A stretch of DNA of 64,000 nucleotides from Tahibacter amnicola (lineage in GTDB: Bacteria > Pseudomonadota > Gammaproteobacteria > Xanthomonadales > Rhodanobacteraceae), in the NCBI RefSeq assembly GCF_025398735.1, contig NZ_CP104694.1:3373001-3437000 (forward strand), read 5' to 3'. The notes under the pieces are model-generated. The model searched no databases. It was given only the letters and a program-made list of their open reading frames with translations, and was not told the origin of the DNA. A program made the position numbers and the translations under genes. Shown piece after piece: positions 9,452 through 18,988 of the stretch (within the stretch, counting starts at the first letter, position 1; each line of letters starts with the position of its first letter).

Positions 9452-9561
9452 CGGGCCGCGGGGCCGTCGCATGGCGCGTCGGGAGGCGGTTTTTCGTTTG
9501 GCGCCGAGGCAGGCGCCGGGGCCGGATACTCATGCGCGGTATCAGAAGAGGGTATGACACA

Positions 9562-10140
9562 ATGATCGCCAGTCACCCCGATGCTTCGCCAATGCCGCAG
9601 ACCCCTCCGGATTCACTGGCCGCCAACGCGCTGTTTGCCGGCGTATACCAACGCTTGAAGGCAATGGCTGGCCGCCAGCGCTACAACGCCGGTTCGCCCG
9701 CGACCTACAGCACGACGGAAATCGTGCATGAGCTGTATCTGCGGGTCTTTAACGAGCGTGATCTGATCTTTGAGCGGGAACTGGAGTTCTTCGGGTATGC
9801 CGCGAAAGCGATGCGGCACCTGCTGATCGACCTGGCGCGCAAACGCATGTCGCTGAAAGACGGCGGGGATATCGTGAGAATTGCACTCACCGATCCGCTC
9901 GCCAGCGGCGTGTCGGTCGATCCCTCGCTCGCGCTGGAGCTCGACGCTGCACTGGCCGTGCTCGCCGCCGACTCGCCCCGTGCCGCCCAGGTGATGGAAC
10001 TGCACTATTTCGCGGGGCTGCCGCTCGCGCGTGTGGCGGAACTCATGGCGCTTTCACCGCGAACGGTGGACCGCGACTGGCAGTACGCGCGTGCCTTCCT
10101 GATGGCGCAGCTGTCGGAGCAACGCGGACAGCCGTCGTAG
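9562..10140 (+). CDS. ECF-type RNA polymerase sigma factor (TIGR02999-like)
   Basis: A 192-residue sigma factor of the ECF-like group often found with Ser/Thr kinases. Region 2 is recognisable in STTEIVHELYLRVFN and FFGYAAKAMRHLLIDLARKR; region 4 in AAQVMELHYFAGLPLARVAE with the HTH MALSPRTVDRDWQYARAFL. It would direct RNA polymerase to a specific promoter set. The ATG at 9562 is used; an in-frame ATG at 9532 is possible. It ends 10 bp before the convergent kinase gene, an arrangement (sigma, FHA, kinase) suggesting one signalling unit. No anti-sigma factor gene is visible. Confidence 0.85.
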   Translation: MIASHPDASPMPQTPPDSLAANALFAGVYQRLKAMAGRQRYNAGSPATYSTTEIVHELYLRVFNERDLIFERELEFFGYAAKAMRHLLIDLARKRMSLKDGGDIVRIALTDPLASGVSVDPSLALELDAALAVLAADSPRAAQVMELHYFAGLPLARVAELMALSPRTVDRDWQYARAFLMAQLSEQRGQPS

Positions 10141-10150
10141 CGGCGGCGTT

Positions 10151-12898
10151 CTACTCCTCGCCCCTCAGGCGGCTGAGCCGGCGTTGCGTTGCGTGCGGAA
10201 GTTCCAGGAGGGGAACCTGCATCGTCGCGAACTCGTCCATGGCTTTCCGAGACGCGCTGGTCTGGCCCAGGCGCTGAAGAATATCGGCGCGCAGCACGAG
10301 AACGGTGGCGCGGCGGGCCTGGTCTTTCGGGTCCGTGCGGGCCAGCAGGGCGAGCGCGGCATCCGTCTGTTCCAGGGCTTCCTCGTGGCGATCGGCGTGG
10401 GCGAGGGCGTTGGCATAGGCCGCTGTCGCCAGCGCCGCGTTGCGCGACTGCCCGTGGCCTGAGCGCGCTAAACTGGCAAGCGCGCCCACGGCCAGCGAGA
10501 GGGACTCGGCGGTTTTTCCGAGATCCGCCGTGATAGTGGAAAGACCGGTCATGGACGCTGCCACCGACGGGTGATCCGCGCCAAGGGACCGGCGACGGAC
10601 CTCCAGTGCCGTGCGCATCTGCGTTTCCGCCTCGGCCAGGCGCCCGGCGCGGTAGTAGCCACTGGCCAGATTGTGGCGGGCGCGTGGACACACGTCGTCC
10701 TGCACCCGTGTGCGCTCGCAGTGGGCAGCCACTTCCAGGAACTGGGTCGCAGCCGCTTCCAGTTTTCCCTGTTGCATCAGTACGTACCCGCTGGCCTCGA
10801 TCGTCTTGGCGACCTCGATGTGGTCTGCTCCCAGCGATTGGCGTTGCATCCGAAGCGCGTCGGCCAGCGCGTCCGTCGCACCGGCGAAGTCGCCGCGTCG
10901 GACAAGCAGGTGCGCCAGATCGCGTTGCGTCTTGGCGATGGATTCGTGTGCCGCAGGATAGATTCGTCGTTTGAGCGCCAGCAGTTCCCGCGCCCGGGAT
11001 TCTGCGTCGGCGGAACGGCCAAGGGCGTCGTTTGCCACTACCAGGTTCGCGACACCCTGCACGTAGCGGATATCCTCTGGCAAACCGCCGTCGCGCCAGC
11101 GTTGCAGCTGCGGTTCGATGGCGGCGATCGCTTCCACGTTGCGGCCCAATACCGCGAGTGTGTTGCCGACTTCCAATCGTGCCGCAACGGCATCCTGGCT
11201 CGACTCGCCCAGCAGCTGCGCCGATACCGCCGCCGCCTCGCGGACGTGTTCCAGGCTGCGTTGTCGTTCGCCCGAATCCATCTCCGCGCGAGCCAGCACG
11301 TGAAGGGCGCGGACCAAGGGCCGCGCCGGTGCGTTTCGCATCCGCTCCACGATCGGCAGCAGTGCCTGTACCGCCTCCGTGGCGCGACCGCTGCGCTGCC
11401 AGCCATCTGCGCGCAGGATGGATATCGCCATCAGCGCGGCGGTGTCGCGCGACGCCGCGGCGTAGGTCGCGGCCTGCTGCAGCGCCTTGTCCGCGGCTTC
11501 GTAGCTGCCCAGCGACAACCACACTTCGCCGATCGCCCGGGTCAGCTCCGAGCGGGTCGCGTTGTCCAGGTTTGTGGTGCCTTCCAGTCGAAGCGCGGCC
11601 TGCGTGACTAATGCCTCCGGCGTAGGGCGTTGCTCCCGCGGCAGGTTTGCCTTGGCCGAATCGAAGACATCGAGTACGAAGTCCCGGACTGTGTTCGCCC
11701 TCACAGCCTCCTGCTGGGCCAGGCGCCGCTGGTACAGCGCCGTCGCCAGGCTAGACAAGATGGCCAGGAGAGTCAGAAGCGAAAGGGCCGTAGCGAGCCG
11801 ATGCCGCCCGACCAACTTCTTCAGGCGATAGGACAGGCTTGGGGTGCGTGCGCTGACCGGTTGCCCGGCGAGCACGCGATCGATGTCGGCGGCGAGCGCC
11901 TCGGCAGACCGGTATCGCTGCGCCGGATCCGTGTCTGTCGCCTTGAGCGCGATGGCATCGAGGTCGCCGCGAAGCCGGCGCGCAAGCAGGTGCCGGGCCG
12001 GGAGTCCTGCTGGCAGCGCGTGCGTTCCGCGCGCGACGGCCGCACTGAGTACCGCTTGCCGCAACCGGTCGCCGGTCAACAGTTCGCCCAGCATGACGCC
12101 CAGCGCAAACACGTCAACGGCGACCGTGGGATGGTCGCGATAGAACTGCTCCGGTGCGGCGTACTCCGGCGTCAGCGAGATCGTCTGGGTCAGCTCTGTA
12201 TTCTGATCACCGGTCTGCAGTTTCGCGATGCCGAAATCCAGCACTTTCAATTGACCGTGCGTATCGACCAGCGCATTCGATGGCTTCAGGTCGCGATGGA
12301 CGACGAGCATGGCGTGTGCCGCGTCGATCGTTCGGCACAGTTGTGCGAACAGGGCAAGGCGTTCCTCGATCGAAAGTCCGCGTTGATCGGCGTGGCGGGT
12401 TATCGGCGCGCCTTCGACCAGCTCCATGGCGATATAGGGGATGCCATTGTCGCTGACGCCGCCTTCAATCAGGCGCGCGATGTTTGGATGATTCAGTTGC
12501 GCGAGGATCGCGTGCTCGCGGCGAAAGCGGCGGTCGGCGCTGCTGGAAAACAGTCCGGCCCGGAGCATCTTCAGCGCGACGAACTGCGTGCCACTGCCGG
12601 CTGCGCGTTCCGCGCGGAACACCACGGACGACCCGCCTTCGCCGATTCGCTCGTGGATCACGAACGTGCCGATGGTCTTGCCGAGCAGGTGCTCATCCCA
12701 TTCGCGGGGACCGCGCAGCTCGTCCAGCACCTCGCCGATGGAGACATCCAGCCAGCCCCGCTCGTCGGCATGCGCGGCCAGCATGTGGCGGAGCGTTCGA
12801 ATCTGGTCGGCGCTCAACGGCAGGGTCGTCAGGCGCGCCTCCTGCTCGTGTCGTGGCAAGTCGATCAATGCTTCGAACGCCTGGCGCAGCGGGGCCAT
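10151..12898 (-). CDS. Serine/threonine protein kinase with transmembrane helix and TPR repeats
   Basis: A 915-residue PknB-type kinase. Residues about 70-330 hold the catalytic domain: glycine loop IGEGGSSVVF, the Lys in VALKMLR, the catalytic loop HRDLKPSN (His201, Asp203) and DFG in VLDFGIAKL, then APEQF. A hydrophobic helix (LSLLTLLAILSSLATALY) follows, with the rest a long array of TPR-like helical repeats, so the kinase is cytosolic and the repeats probably periplasmic. The start ATG at 12898 has GGAGAG upstream; the frame remains open to 13249 but without family features. It lies convergent to the sigma factor, and its likely partners are that sigma factor and the FHA protein. Confidence 0.92.
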   Translation of the reverse strand: MAPLRQAFEALIDLPRHEQEARLTTLPLSADQIRTLRHMLAAHADERGWLDVSIGEVLDELRGPREWDEHLLGKTIGTFVIHERIGEGGSSVVFRAERAAGSGTQFVALKMLRAGLFSSSADRRFRREHAILAQLNHPNIARLIEGGVSDNGIPYIAMELVEGAPITRHADQRGLSIEERLALFAQLCRTIDAAHAMLVVHRDLKPSNALVDTHGQLKVLDFGIAKLQTGDQNTELTQTISLTPEYAAPEQFYRDHPTVAVDVFALGVMLGELLTGDRLRQAVLSAAVARGTHALPAGLPARHLLARRLRGDLDAIALKATDTDPAQRYRSAEALAADIDRVLAGQPVSARTPSLSYRLKKLVGRHRLATALSLLTLLAILSSLATALYQRRLAQQEAVRANTVRDFVLDVFDSAKANLPREQRPTPEALVTQAALRLEGTTNLDNATRSELTRAIGEVWLSLGSYEAADKALQQAATYAAASRDTAALMAISILRADGWQRSGRATEAVQALLPIVERMRNAPARPLVRALHVLARAEMDSGERQRSLEHVREAAAVSAQLLGESSQDAVAARLEVGNTLAVLGRNVEAIAAIEPQLQRWRDGGLPEDIRYVQGVANLVVANDALGRSADAESRARELLALKRRIYPAAHESIAKTQRDLAHLLVRRGDFAGATDALADALRMQRQSLGADHIEVAKTIEASGYVLMQQGKLEAAATQFLEVAAHCERTRVQDDVCPRARHNLASGYYRAGRLAEAETQMRTALEVRRRSLGADHPSVAASMTGLSTITADLGKTAESLSLAVGALASLARSGHGQSRNAALATAAYANALAHADRHEEALEQTDAALALLARTDPKDQARRATVLVLRADILQRLGQTSASRKAMDEFATMQVPLLELPHATQRRLSRLRGEE

Positions 12899-13326
12899 CG
12901 CACTCTCCACCGGAAGTATCGAGCGTAAACGGAATCGAGGGGCGCAGTGCGCCGTCCGTCGCCATCGAAGTGGGGGACGAGGATGCCATCGTGTTCTCGG
13001 CGTCGGCAACCGTTGTCGCCCTTCCGGGCCGGGTTCGCTCTTTAGCCCATGCAGGCGCGACGTGGCGGCCGCTACTGCCGCGAACGCAATTCCCTCGCAA
13101 AACACGCCATGGCATCGCCGCGTCGTCGGATGGTGGATTTGCAAATTTGCATGGCGTGGTTCTTCCCGAGCCTGCGTTCTTCGGTTGGCACGACGGGGGA
13201 CGAGCACCGATGAGCCGTACCGCGTCGCCGGAATCCGCGGCCCAGGCACCGCGCGCGGATCCGTCTGGCGTGATCAACGTGGCGGTGTTCCTGAAATCAC
13301 ACTGTGAAAGAGGTTGGGAGTTTCGA
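12899..13326. promoter_or_regulatory. Divergent promoter region with 12-bp palindrome
   Basis: About 430 bp between the divergent kinase and metallophosphoesterase genes. It contains a perfect 12-bp palindrome, TGCAAATTTGCA, at 13140-13151, in an AT-richer pocket. This could be an operator serving either gene. No protein gene is convincing here. Confidence 0.35.
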
Positions 13327-16191
13327 ATGTCCATAAGTAGTTTCAAGCTGAGTACGCTGGCAGCGACGGTCGTCCTTGCCACTGGCATGACCAGCCTGCC
13401 GGACGCCGCCTATGCGACGACGGCCGACAAGACCACGCTCGGTACGGTCATCACGGGTTCGCCGCAGCATTCCCTGCACGGCTACAACAAACTGGTAGCG
13501 CAGCCGGGCACCTACGCACGCGTGGTGCGTACGCTCGATGGCAGTCCGATACCGCAGAACCTGGTCAATACACAGCAATTGCTGGCGTTCGGGCACATGT
13601 CCGATACGCAGATCTGTGACGATCAATCCCCGGCGCGCGTGCCGTTTCTGGACAAGCGCAATGACGTCGATCCCTCGTGGGATACGGGTTCCGCCTATCG
13701 TCCGCAGGAGCGGTTGCTCGCCCAGATGGGCGCCGCGATGGTGAGCTCGCTGCGCAATCTCGGCGCCGGCCCGGCAACGAACCTGCCGCTGGCGTTTACC
13801 CTCATCACCGGCGACATGGTGGATAACGCCCAGTACAACGAGACGCGCACTTACATCGACATGATGGACGGCGGTTGGATCTACCCGAACAACTGGGCCA
13901 ATCCCACTGTTGAAGAAGGCCCGGGGTACGGCCGCAACGACACCGGCCACAAATACAACATGCCGGACTGGTCGTGGTACAGCACGCTACCCAGTGCCTA
14001 CTACCATCCCAATGGCGCAAAGCCCTATCCGAACAGCCCACCCGACTGGTACCGCCAGCACGATTTCCCGGTCATTCCCTATCTGCTGGGCGCCTCGCGC
14101 CGCAACTTCGTATCGCCAGGACTGGGCATGCCGTGGTACGCCGCGTTTGGCAATCACGACATGTCGATCCAGGGCAATCTGCCGCCCACTGGTCGCGTGG
14201 GCGGTTGGGCCAAGAACCAGGCGACAAAGGCCGAGCGCATCCGCGAGATCGACGCCCCGTGGATCATGCCGGACGGCTTCCTGGATTACGCCTCGGCGAT
14301 TGCCGACGCGCTGTTCAATCCCACCTACGAGGTACCGGCGACGGCCGACCCTAATCGCCGAATCCTGAGCAAGAGCCAGTTCATTACCGAGCACTTCGCA
14401 ACCGCCGGTTGGCCCGCGGGTCACGGATTCAATGCCTCCGGCAAGCCGTACTACGTCATGCCTTCCTCCGGTCCTGACGATCGCTTCAAGTTCATCGCGC
14501 TGGATACGACCAACAGCAACGGTTTCGGTGCAGGTGGCTCGATCGATCCTGAGCAGTGGACCTGGCTCATCAACGAACTGAAAGCCGCCAGCACCAGGTA
14601 CTGGGCTGCCGACGGTTCGGGCTGGGTGGTAAATCCGAACGGCAAGGACAAATTGATCGTCTTGTATGGTCATCACACGATCGACAGCATGGACAAGATC
14701 ACCACGGACGATGGCATTCCGCAGGTCTATTCGGGCGCAGAACTCGAAGCGCTGCTACTGCGCTTTCCAAACGTCGTGATGTTGGTGAACGGGCACACGC
14801 ACCGGAACGCGATCAAGGGGCATTGGGCCACCAATCGCCCGGGGCGCTACGCGAACTACAACGGGTTCTGGGAGGTCACTTCGCCGGCGGCGTCCGATTT
14901 CCCGGTACAGAGCCGCGTCATCGAAATGGGCCTGAACTCGAACTTCGTCGCCAACGGCGTGCGTGAGAACAACTACCTGTCGATCTATACCACCATGCTC
15001 GACATTGATGCGCCCGTCACTTTCGATCCGAACGGATCCATGGGTGATTTCCGGCAGTTGGCGAGCGTCGGTCGTGAACTTTCCTACAACGACCCGGGCG
15101 ACCGTCACGGGGCCCAGGTGAAAGGCTGGCGTTCCGGTGAGGCCTCGGACCGCAATGCGCAGTTGATCGTGCCGGCGCCGTTCGGCATGAATGATTATCC
15201 GGTGCAGGGGGAACGTGGCACGCACATCGTCACGCAGAAGGACGACACGAAAGATGTTCGCATTCTGAAGGTGGGTATCAACAGCACCGTGCTTTCGACG
15301 AAAGAACTGCCCGCGGCGACGGTGCAGAACTCCGATGTCATCGGCACGGGACAGTTCACCCAGGGCCTGAAAATGGGACAGGATCTGGTGCTGCGCGACG
15401 CGGACGGCAAAATCCGCATCAAGCTGCTTGACTGGCATCTCAACGAAGCGTCGTACCCGGGCTTCGGGGAATCGGTGCGCGGCACGGTGGCGGCGACCAC
15501 GGCGCTGGCCGGTATCGGTGATTTCGATGGCGACGGGCGTTCCGACCTCGCGTGGCGGCGTGCCGATGGTTTGTCGGAAATCTGGTTCGGCGGAAGCGCC
15601 GCTGATCGGAAGTCCATCGACTATGGCAACAACAATGACTTGACCGAACCGCCCCCGGGTGCGGCGGACTGGAACATCGCCGCCGTCGGTGATTTCAACG
15701 CAGACGGCTACTCGGATCTGATGTTCGAGAACGTGCTGAACCACGTCGTGGCAATCTGGTACATGAAGGGCGCGACTCGCGTTGGCGACAGCTATCCGTC
15801 GAACTGGCCGCACACCCAGGGCTACGAACGCGTGCCCGGTGCGGCGGGGGATGTGCTGTACGCCGCCGGCGACGACCTGATCTATCGCAAGACCGCCGGC
15901 GACAAGCTCGGCGAGTTGCGGACCGTCGACGCCCACTCGGAATGGTCGCGCGCCATCACCTACCAGAACGTCCCCGGTGCCAACGCCGGTTTTGAGTGGA
16001 CCACGCTTGCGCTGGGCGATTTCAATGTGGATGGCCGGAACGACATTTTGTGGCGCCACGCCGGTGGCAGCTTTGCGATCTGGCACCTGGATCGCGAGAA
16101 GTACAAGTATGACGCGCTGCTCAACGTCGCGCCTACTACTGACTGGAAGTACCGCGGGCTGCTGAAGAACACGATGACAGTGATCTACTGA
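13327..16191 (+). CDS. Secreted metallophosphoesterase (TIGR03767 type) with FG-GAP tail
   Basis: A 954-residue exported protein. A signal peptide (about residues 1-30, AATVVLATGMTSLPDAAYA) precedes a calcineurin-like metallophosphoesterase domain. The metal-binding motifs are in order: FGHMSDTQICD, ITGDMVDNAQ, AFGNHDMS, VLYGHHTIDSM and LVNGHTHRNA. Overall it resembles the TIGR03767 family of actinobacterial and proteobacterial phosphoesterases. The C-terminal part (about residues 720-950) carries VCBS/FG-GAP repeats (GIGDFDGDGRSDLAWRRADG, AVGDFNADGYSDLMF, ALGDFNVDGRNDILWRHAGG), likely Ca-binding propeller blades. The substrate is unknown. The start ATG has GGGAG 6 bases upstream. A stem-loop follows the stop. 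Confidence 0.9.
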   Translation: MSISSFKLSTLAATVVLATGMTSLPDAAYATTADKTTLGTVITGSPQHSLHGYNKLVAQPGTYARVVRTLDGSPIPQNLVNTQQLLAFGHMSDTQICDDQSPARVPFLDKRNDVDPSWDTGSAYRPQERLLAQMGAAMVSSLRNLGAGPATNLPLAFTLITGDMVDNAQYNETRTYIDMMDGGWIYPNNWANPTVEEGPGYGRNDTGHKYNMPDWSWYSTLPSAYYHPNGAKPYPNSPPDWYRQHDFPVIPYLLGASRRNFVSPGLGMPWYAAFGNHDMSIQGNLPPTGRVGGWAKNQATKAERIREIDAPWIMPDGFLDYASAIADALFNPTYEVPATADPNRRILSKSQFITEHFATAGWPAGHGFNASGKPYYVMPSSGPDDRFKFIALDTTNSNGFGAGGSIDPEQWTWLINELKAASTRYWAADGSGWVVNPNGKDKLIVLYGHHTIDSMDKITTDDGIPQVYSGAELEALLLRFPNVVMLVNGHTHRNAIKGHWATNRPGRYANYNGFWEVTSPAASDFPVQSRVIEMGLNSNFVANGVRENNYLSIYTTMLDIDAPVTFDPNGSMGDFRQLASVGRELSYNDPGDRHGAQVKGWRSGEASDRNAQLIVPAPFGMNDYPVQGERGTHIVTQKDDTKDVRILKVGINSTVLSTKELPAATVQNSDVIGTGQFTQGLKMGQDLVLRDADGKIRIKLLDWHLNEASYPGFGESVRGTVAATTALAGIGDFDGDGRSDLAWRRADGLSEIWFGGSAADRKSIDYGNNNDLTEPPPGAADWNIAAVGDFNADGYSDLMFENVLNHVVAIWYMKGATRVGDSYPSNWPHTQGYERVPGAAGDVLYAAGDDLIYRKTAGDKLGELRTVDAHSEWSRAITYQNVPGANAGFEWTTLALGDFNVDGRNDILWRHAGGSFAIWHLDREKYKYDALLNVAPTTDWKYRGLLKNTMTVIY

Positions 16192-16206
16192 CGCCAGAAG
16201 ATCGCG

Positions 16207-16230
16207 GCGGCCGCCGGTAAAGGCGGCCGC
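16207..16230 (+). terminator. Stem-loop after the metallophosphoesterase gene
   Basis: A perfect 9-bp G+C stem (GCGGCCGCC/GGCGGCCGC) with a 6-base loop, 15 bp after the stop. No long T run follows, so the call is structural only. Confidence 0.55.
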
Positions 16231-16421
16231 TGTACTTCCAGCTTCAATGACGGACCCGGCAAGCGGATGCGGGCGCCGGTGCCCCGCCGACTTTTCTCCA
16301 GAACAGGGATGGTGGGCGGCCACGTCGGCGCTTGCAGCGCCATGCGACATCGACATTTCTGTCTCCTGCGCGTACCGACATACACTCGGCGTCCTTCGCA
16401 TCAGAACGGACCAATGAATAG

Positions 16422-17327
16422 ATGAGGGCGTGGCTGCAGCGGTTGATGGGACGTCCAAAGACGGCCCGGCACGAGGATGAAGTGCCGACCATGCCCTGGG
16501 ATTCAGGGCGCCCGGGTCTGTACGCTTTTCTCACCGGCTTTGAACGGGATGCTGACGGTGCGCTGCCTGCGGCTGATGCGTTGCTTGTCGGCGCCGGCGA
16601 AATCTTCGAGAAGCTGATTCACGGCGGTCCGGCGCAGGACATGAGTGACTATGCCGACGGTGTCGATGAGGTCCAGGCATGGTTGGCTCATCTGCGGCGC
16701 GGGTGCCCCTCTGACCTGCAGGTTCTGCTCTCTGTCGACCGCCTGCGCCATTGGGTCCGTGACGAAGGTGGTGCCGTCGCCCTGCCTGCTGACCGCGGCT
16801 GGACTGCTGAGGTACGCGCCGCGGTCGCCAGTGCGTGCGACGGCGTTGTCGCAAGCGGTCGCTGGTTGCCGATCGTCGAGCAGGGCTTTGCCGAGGAGCA
16901 GCGCTTCCCGTTCTGGCGCGCCTGTCGCGCAGCGGAGATTCTCGGACTGGATCCCTGGGAGCGCCGCTACGAACGCCAGGAAAAGGACGGTTCCGACGAG
17001 TGGTATGACCTGATGCGGACGGACGACCCACAGCGTGTGCAGCGTGTCGTAGCCCTTGCGCAGCGCCAGATCGACTTTGCCGCCATCGCGACAGGCCCTG
17101 CCTGCGATCCGGGTCTGGGCGAGCGCTTCCGCGAACACCAGGCCATGGAGTTCATCGTGACGCCACTGGCGTCCTTTCCGGGCATGGGCTGGCCCGTGGT
17201 CGAGGCTGCGCTACGCAGTCCGGTCATCCGCTCCCGCAATGCCGCGCTAGGTGTATTAGCTGCGTGGGGTGAAGCGCGCTGGCCGCAGTCCGCGCGCCAT
17301 GTGTTGTTGCAGGCGCAGGCTGAGTAG
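16422..17327 (+). CDS. Hypothetical protein, 301 aa
   Basis: The protein is soluble, leucine- and tryptophan-rich and mostly helical by composition, with no signal peptide. A readable segment is EFIVTPLASFPGMGWPVVEA, then VIRSRNAALGVLAAWGEARWP, which resembles a HEAT-like helical repeat ending. I do not recognise the family. It is flanked by the metallophosphoesterase gene and convergent with the reductase gene. The ATG at 16422 starts a basic segment (RAWLQRLMGRPK); later starts cannot be excluded. Confidence 0.7.
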   Translation: MRAWLQRLMGRPKTARHEDEVPTMPWDSGRPGLYAFLTGFERDADGALPAADALLVGAGEIFEKLIHGGPAQDMSDYADGVDEVQAWLAHLRRGCPSDLQVLLSVDRLRHWVRDEGGAVALPADRGWTAEVRAAVASACDGVVASGRWLPIVEQGFAEEQRFPFWRACRAAEILGLDPWERRYERQEKDGSDEWYDLMRTDDPQRVQRVVALAQRQIDFAAIATGPACDPGLGERFREHQAMEFIVTPLASFPGMGWPVVEAALRSPVIRSRNAALGVLAAWGEARWPQSARHVLLQAQAE

Positions 17328-17410
17328 CCGGATGCCGCCGTCGCCGCCCGCATAGCAAATGTGCTTTCCGGTAGATCGCTGGCGGAAAGAGAGGAATGAT
17401 GCGGAGCGCA

Positions 17411-17941
17411 CTAGACTGGAACGTAGCGCAACCGAATCACATCCCCGCCGATCCGGTCAGAGCTCAACAGGCGCAATGGCGGTCGGGGCGCAGCGAAATA
17501 GGGCTTGCCCTGTCCCAGCACGACCGGATGCAGGTAGATGCGATATTCGTCGATCAGGCCATGTTCGGTAAGGCTTCGCGCCAGATCCGGGCCAGCCACT
17601 TCGATCTCTCCGTCGTGTGCGGCCTTCAGGGTTCGGATCGCCGTCTCAAGATCGCCCTCGACAATCCGGGCGTTGGGACCCACCGACTGCAACGTTCGTG
17701 AGACCACCCATTTCGGCTGCTTCCGCCAGGCCGCGGCGAATGCGCGCTCGTCGGAGTCCCATTCCGGGCGATCCTCGTCCCAGTAACGCATGATCTCGTA
17801 GATGCGCCGGCCGTAGAGGCTGCCCACCTGATTCCGGGCTTCCTCGACGAAGTGGCGGAAGAGCGTGCGATCAGGTGCAAACGCCAGGTGATCCACGTAG
17901 CCGTCCAGGGACTGGTTCATGCCGAAAACAAGTGTGGCCAT
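17411..17941 (-). CDS. Dihydrofolate reductase family protein (RibD C-terminal domain)
   Basis: A 176-residue single-domain reductase of the RibD_C/YyaP-YwjB group. The start MATLVFGMNQSLDGYVD and the middle GSLYGRRIYEIMRYW are typical, as is the end segment with LTEHGLIDEYRIYLHPVVLGQGKPYF. These cytosolic enzymes use NAD(P)H on pteridine- or flavin-like substrates, but the substrate here is unknown. The start ATG at 17941 matches the family length. It is probably not in an operon with the phosphatase gene upstream on the same strand (74 bp gap), though co-transcription is possible. Confidence 0.85.
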   Translation of the reverse strand: MATLVFGMNQSLDGYVDHLAFAPDRTLFRHFVEEARNQVGSLYGRRIYEIMRYWDEDRPEWDSDERAFAAAWRKQPKWVVSRTLQSVGPNARIVEGDLETAIRTLKAAHDGEIEVAGPDLARSLTEHGLIDEYRIYLHPVVLGQGKPYFAAPRPPLRLLSSDRIGGDVIRLRYVPV

Positions 17942-18014
17942 GTGAGCAATTCACCTCATGTCGAAGACGATGGCGTCGGCAGGAGTTCAATCTGGCAGCG
18001 TGTTCCCACCTTCC

Positions 18015-18811
18015 TTAGAGCGTGCCCAGCAGCTCATCATGCAGGGATCGATCGCAGGATGTCAGCAGGCTGCCCCCGAAGAGGATGCCATGGCGCTGGC
18101 CCGAAAGTGATGTGGCAACGCCGCCGGCTTCTTCCACGCACGGGACGAGTGCGGCGATGTCCCAGGGTTGCATGACGGTATCGATAGCTGCGTGCAGGTT
18201 GCCGCGGCAGACCAGCGCATGCTGGAGGCAATCGCCGCAGAAACGGAATTTGCGCGCCTGGCGTTGCACGCCGCTCAGGTGATACGGCCTGCCGGGTTCT
18301 TCCCGCAGGAAATCAGAACGGTGGATGCCGGATGCGGAAATCGCGGCGTCGCGCAGCCGCACGGCGTCACTGACGCGAACGCGCACCGGCGCGCCGGTGC
18401 GTGGTTGGAACCAGCAGCCGAGCCCCTTGGCGGCGTAGACCGTCTCGCCCAATGCCGGGAAGTGAATCACGCCGACGACGGGCTCCTGTTCCTTGAGGTA
18501 CGCGATCAGCGTGCCGAATACGGGCATACCCAGCGAGAACCAGGTCGTGCCGTCGATCGGATCGATCACCCAGAGATCCGGATCGTCGGTAGCGGATCCG
18601 CCGAATTCCTCGCCAAGAATGGCATGGCGTGGATAGTGCTGCGCGAGCAGATCCCTGATCACGGTCTCTGCTGCGCGGTCCGCTTCCGTGACTTCGGTGC
18701 CATCGGCTTTGATGCTGACGGAGCACCGCTGGTAGTGGGGAGGATGGCTGCTTCTGCCGATCGTGCGAGCGTCAGCGCGAACTGCTGCAAGGAGGCGTAG
18801 TCGTTCGTCAT
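18015..18811 (-). CDS. Inositol monophosphatase / histidinol-phosphatase family enzyme, frameshifted
   Basis: An enzyme of the IMPase superfamily, which removes phosphate from inositol phosphates, histidinol phosphate or PAP using Mg ions. Reading starts at ATG 18811 (MTNDYASLQQFALTLARSAE), reaches ...AILP, then changes frame at a G4 run (18737-18740). One extra base there would give ...AILPHYQRCSVSIKADGTEV-TEADRAAETVIRDLL and so on, a single protein of about 265 residues. The rest has the metal site: GEEFGG, the signature WVIDPIDGTTWF, and MQPWDIAALVPCVEEAGG. The N-terminal part with DGTEVTEAD is also typical. Family resemblance is closest to HisN-like proteins, but no his genes are nearby. 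The break may be a sequence error. Confidence 0.75.
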
Positions 18812-18914
18812 CGTCCCGCTCGTTCGTGGCGCAATCACGGCAGCCACACTAGCAGCTCTGCGCGGCTGTGTGCAGACAGCTGTTGCAGCCGGGCACATGC
18901 TGCTGAAAGAAGAA

Positions 18915-18945
18915 CGGCTCCCGATCCATGGCGGATCGGGAGCCG
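18915..18945 (-). terminator. Rho-independent terminator of the Kelch/PKD gene
   Basis: A perfect 13-bp stem (CGGCTCCCGATCC and its complement) with a 5-base loop, followed on the minus strand by TTCTTCTTT. It lies 43 bp after the stop of the Kelch/PKD gene, and is the best-looking terminator in the window. Confidence 0.85.
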
Positions 18946-18988
18946 TCGATTCTGGTGCGCGGCACCCGCATGGTGCCGTCGCTACCGG

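Noticed and set aside
10005-11522. 505-codon antisense ORF in the kinase gene
   Set aside because: Overlaps the TPR part of the clear kinase gene; composition is Arg/Gly-rich as expected from a shadow frame of a high-GC gene. No family.
14755-16458. 567-codon antisense ORF opposite the metallophosphoesterase
   Set aside because: Shadow of the FG-GAP coding strand; no family features.
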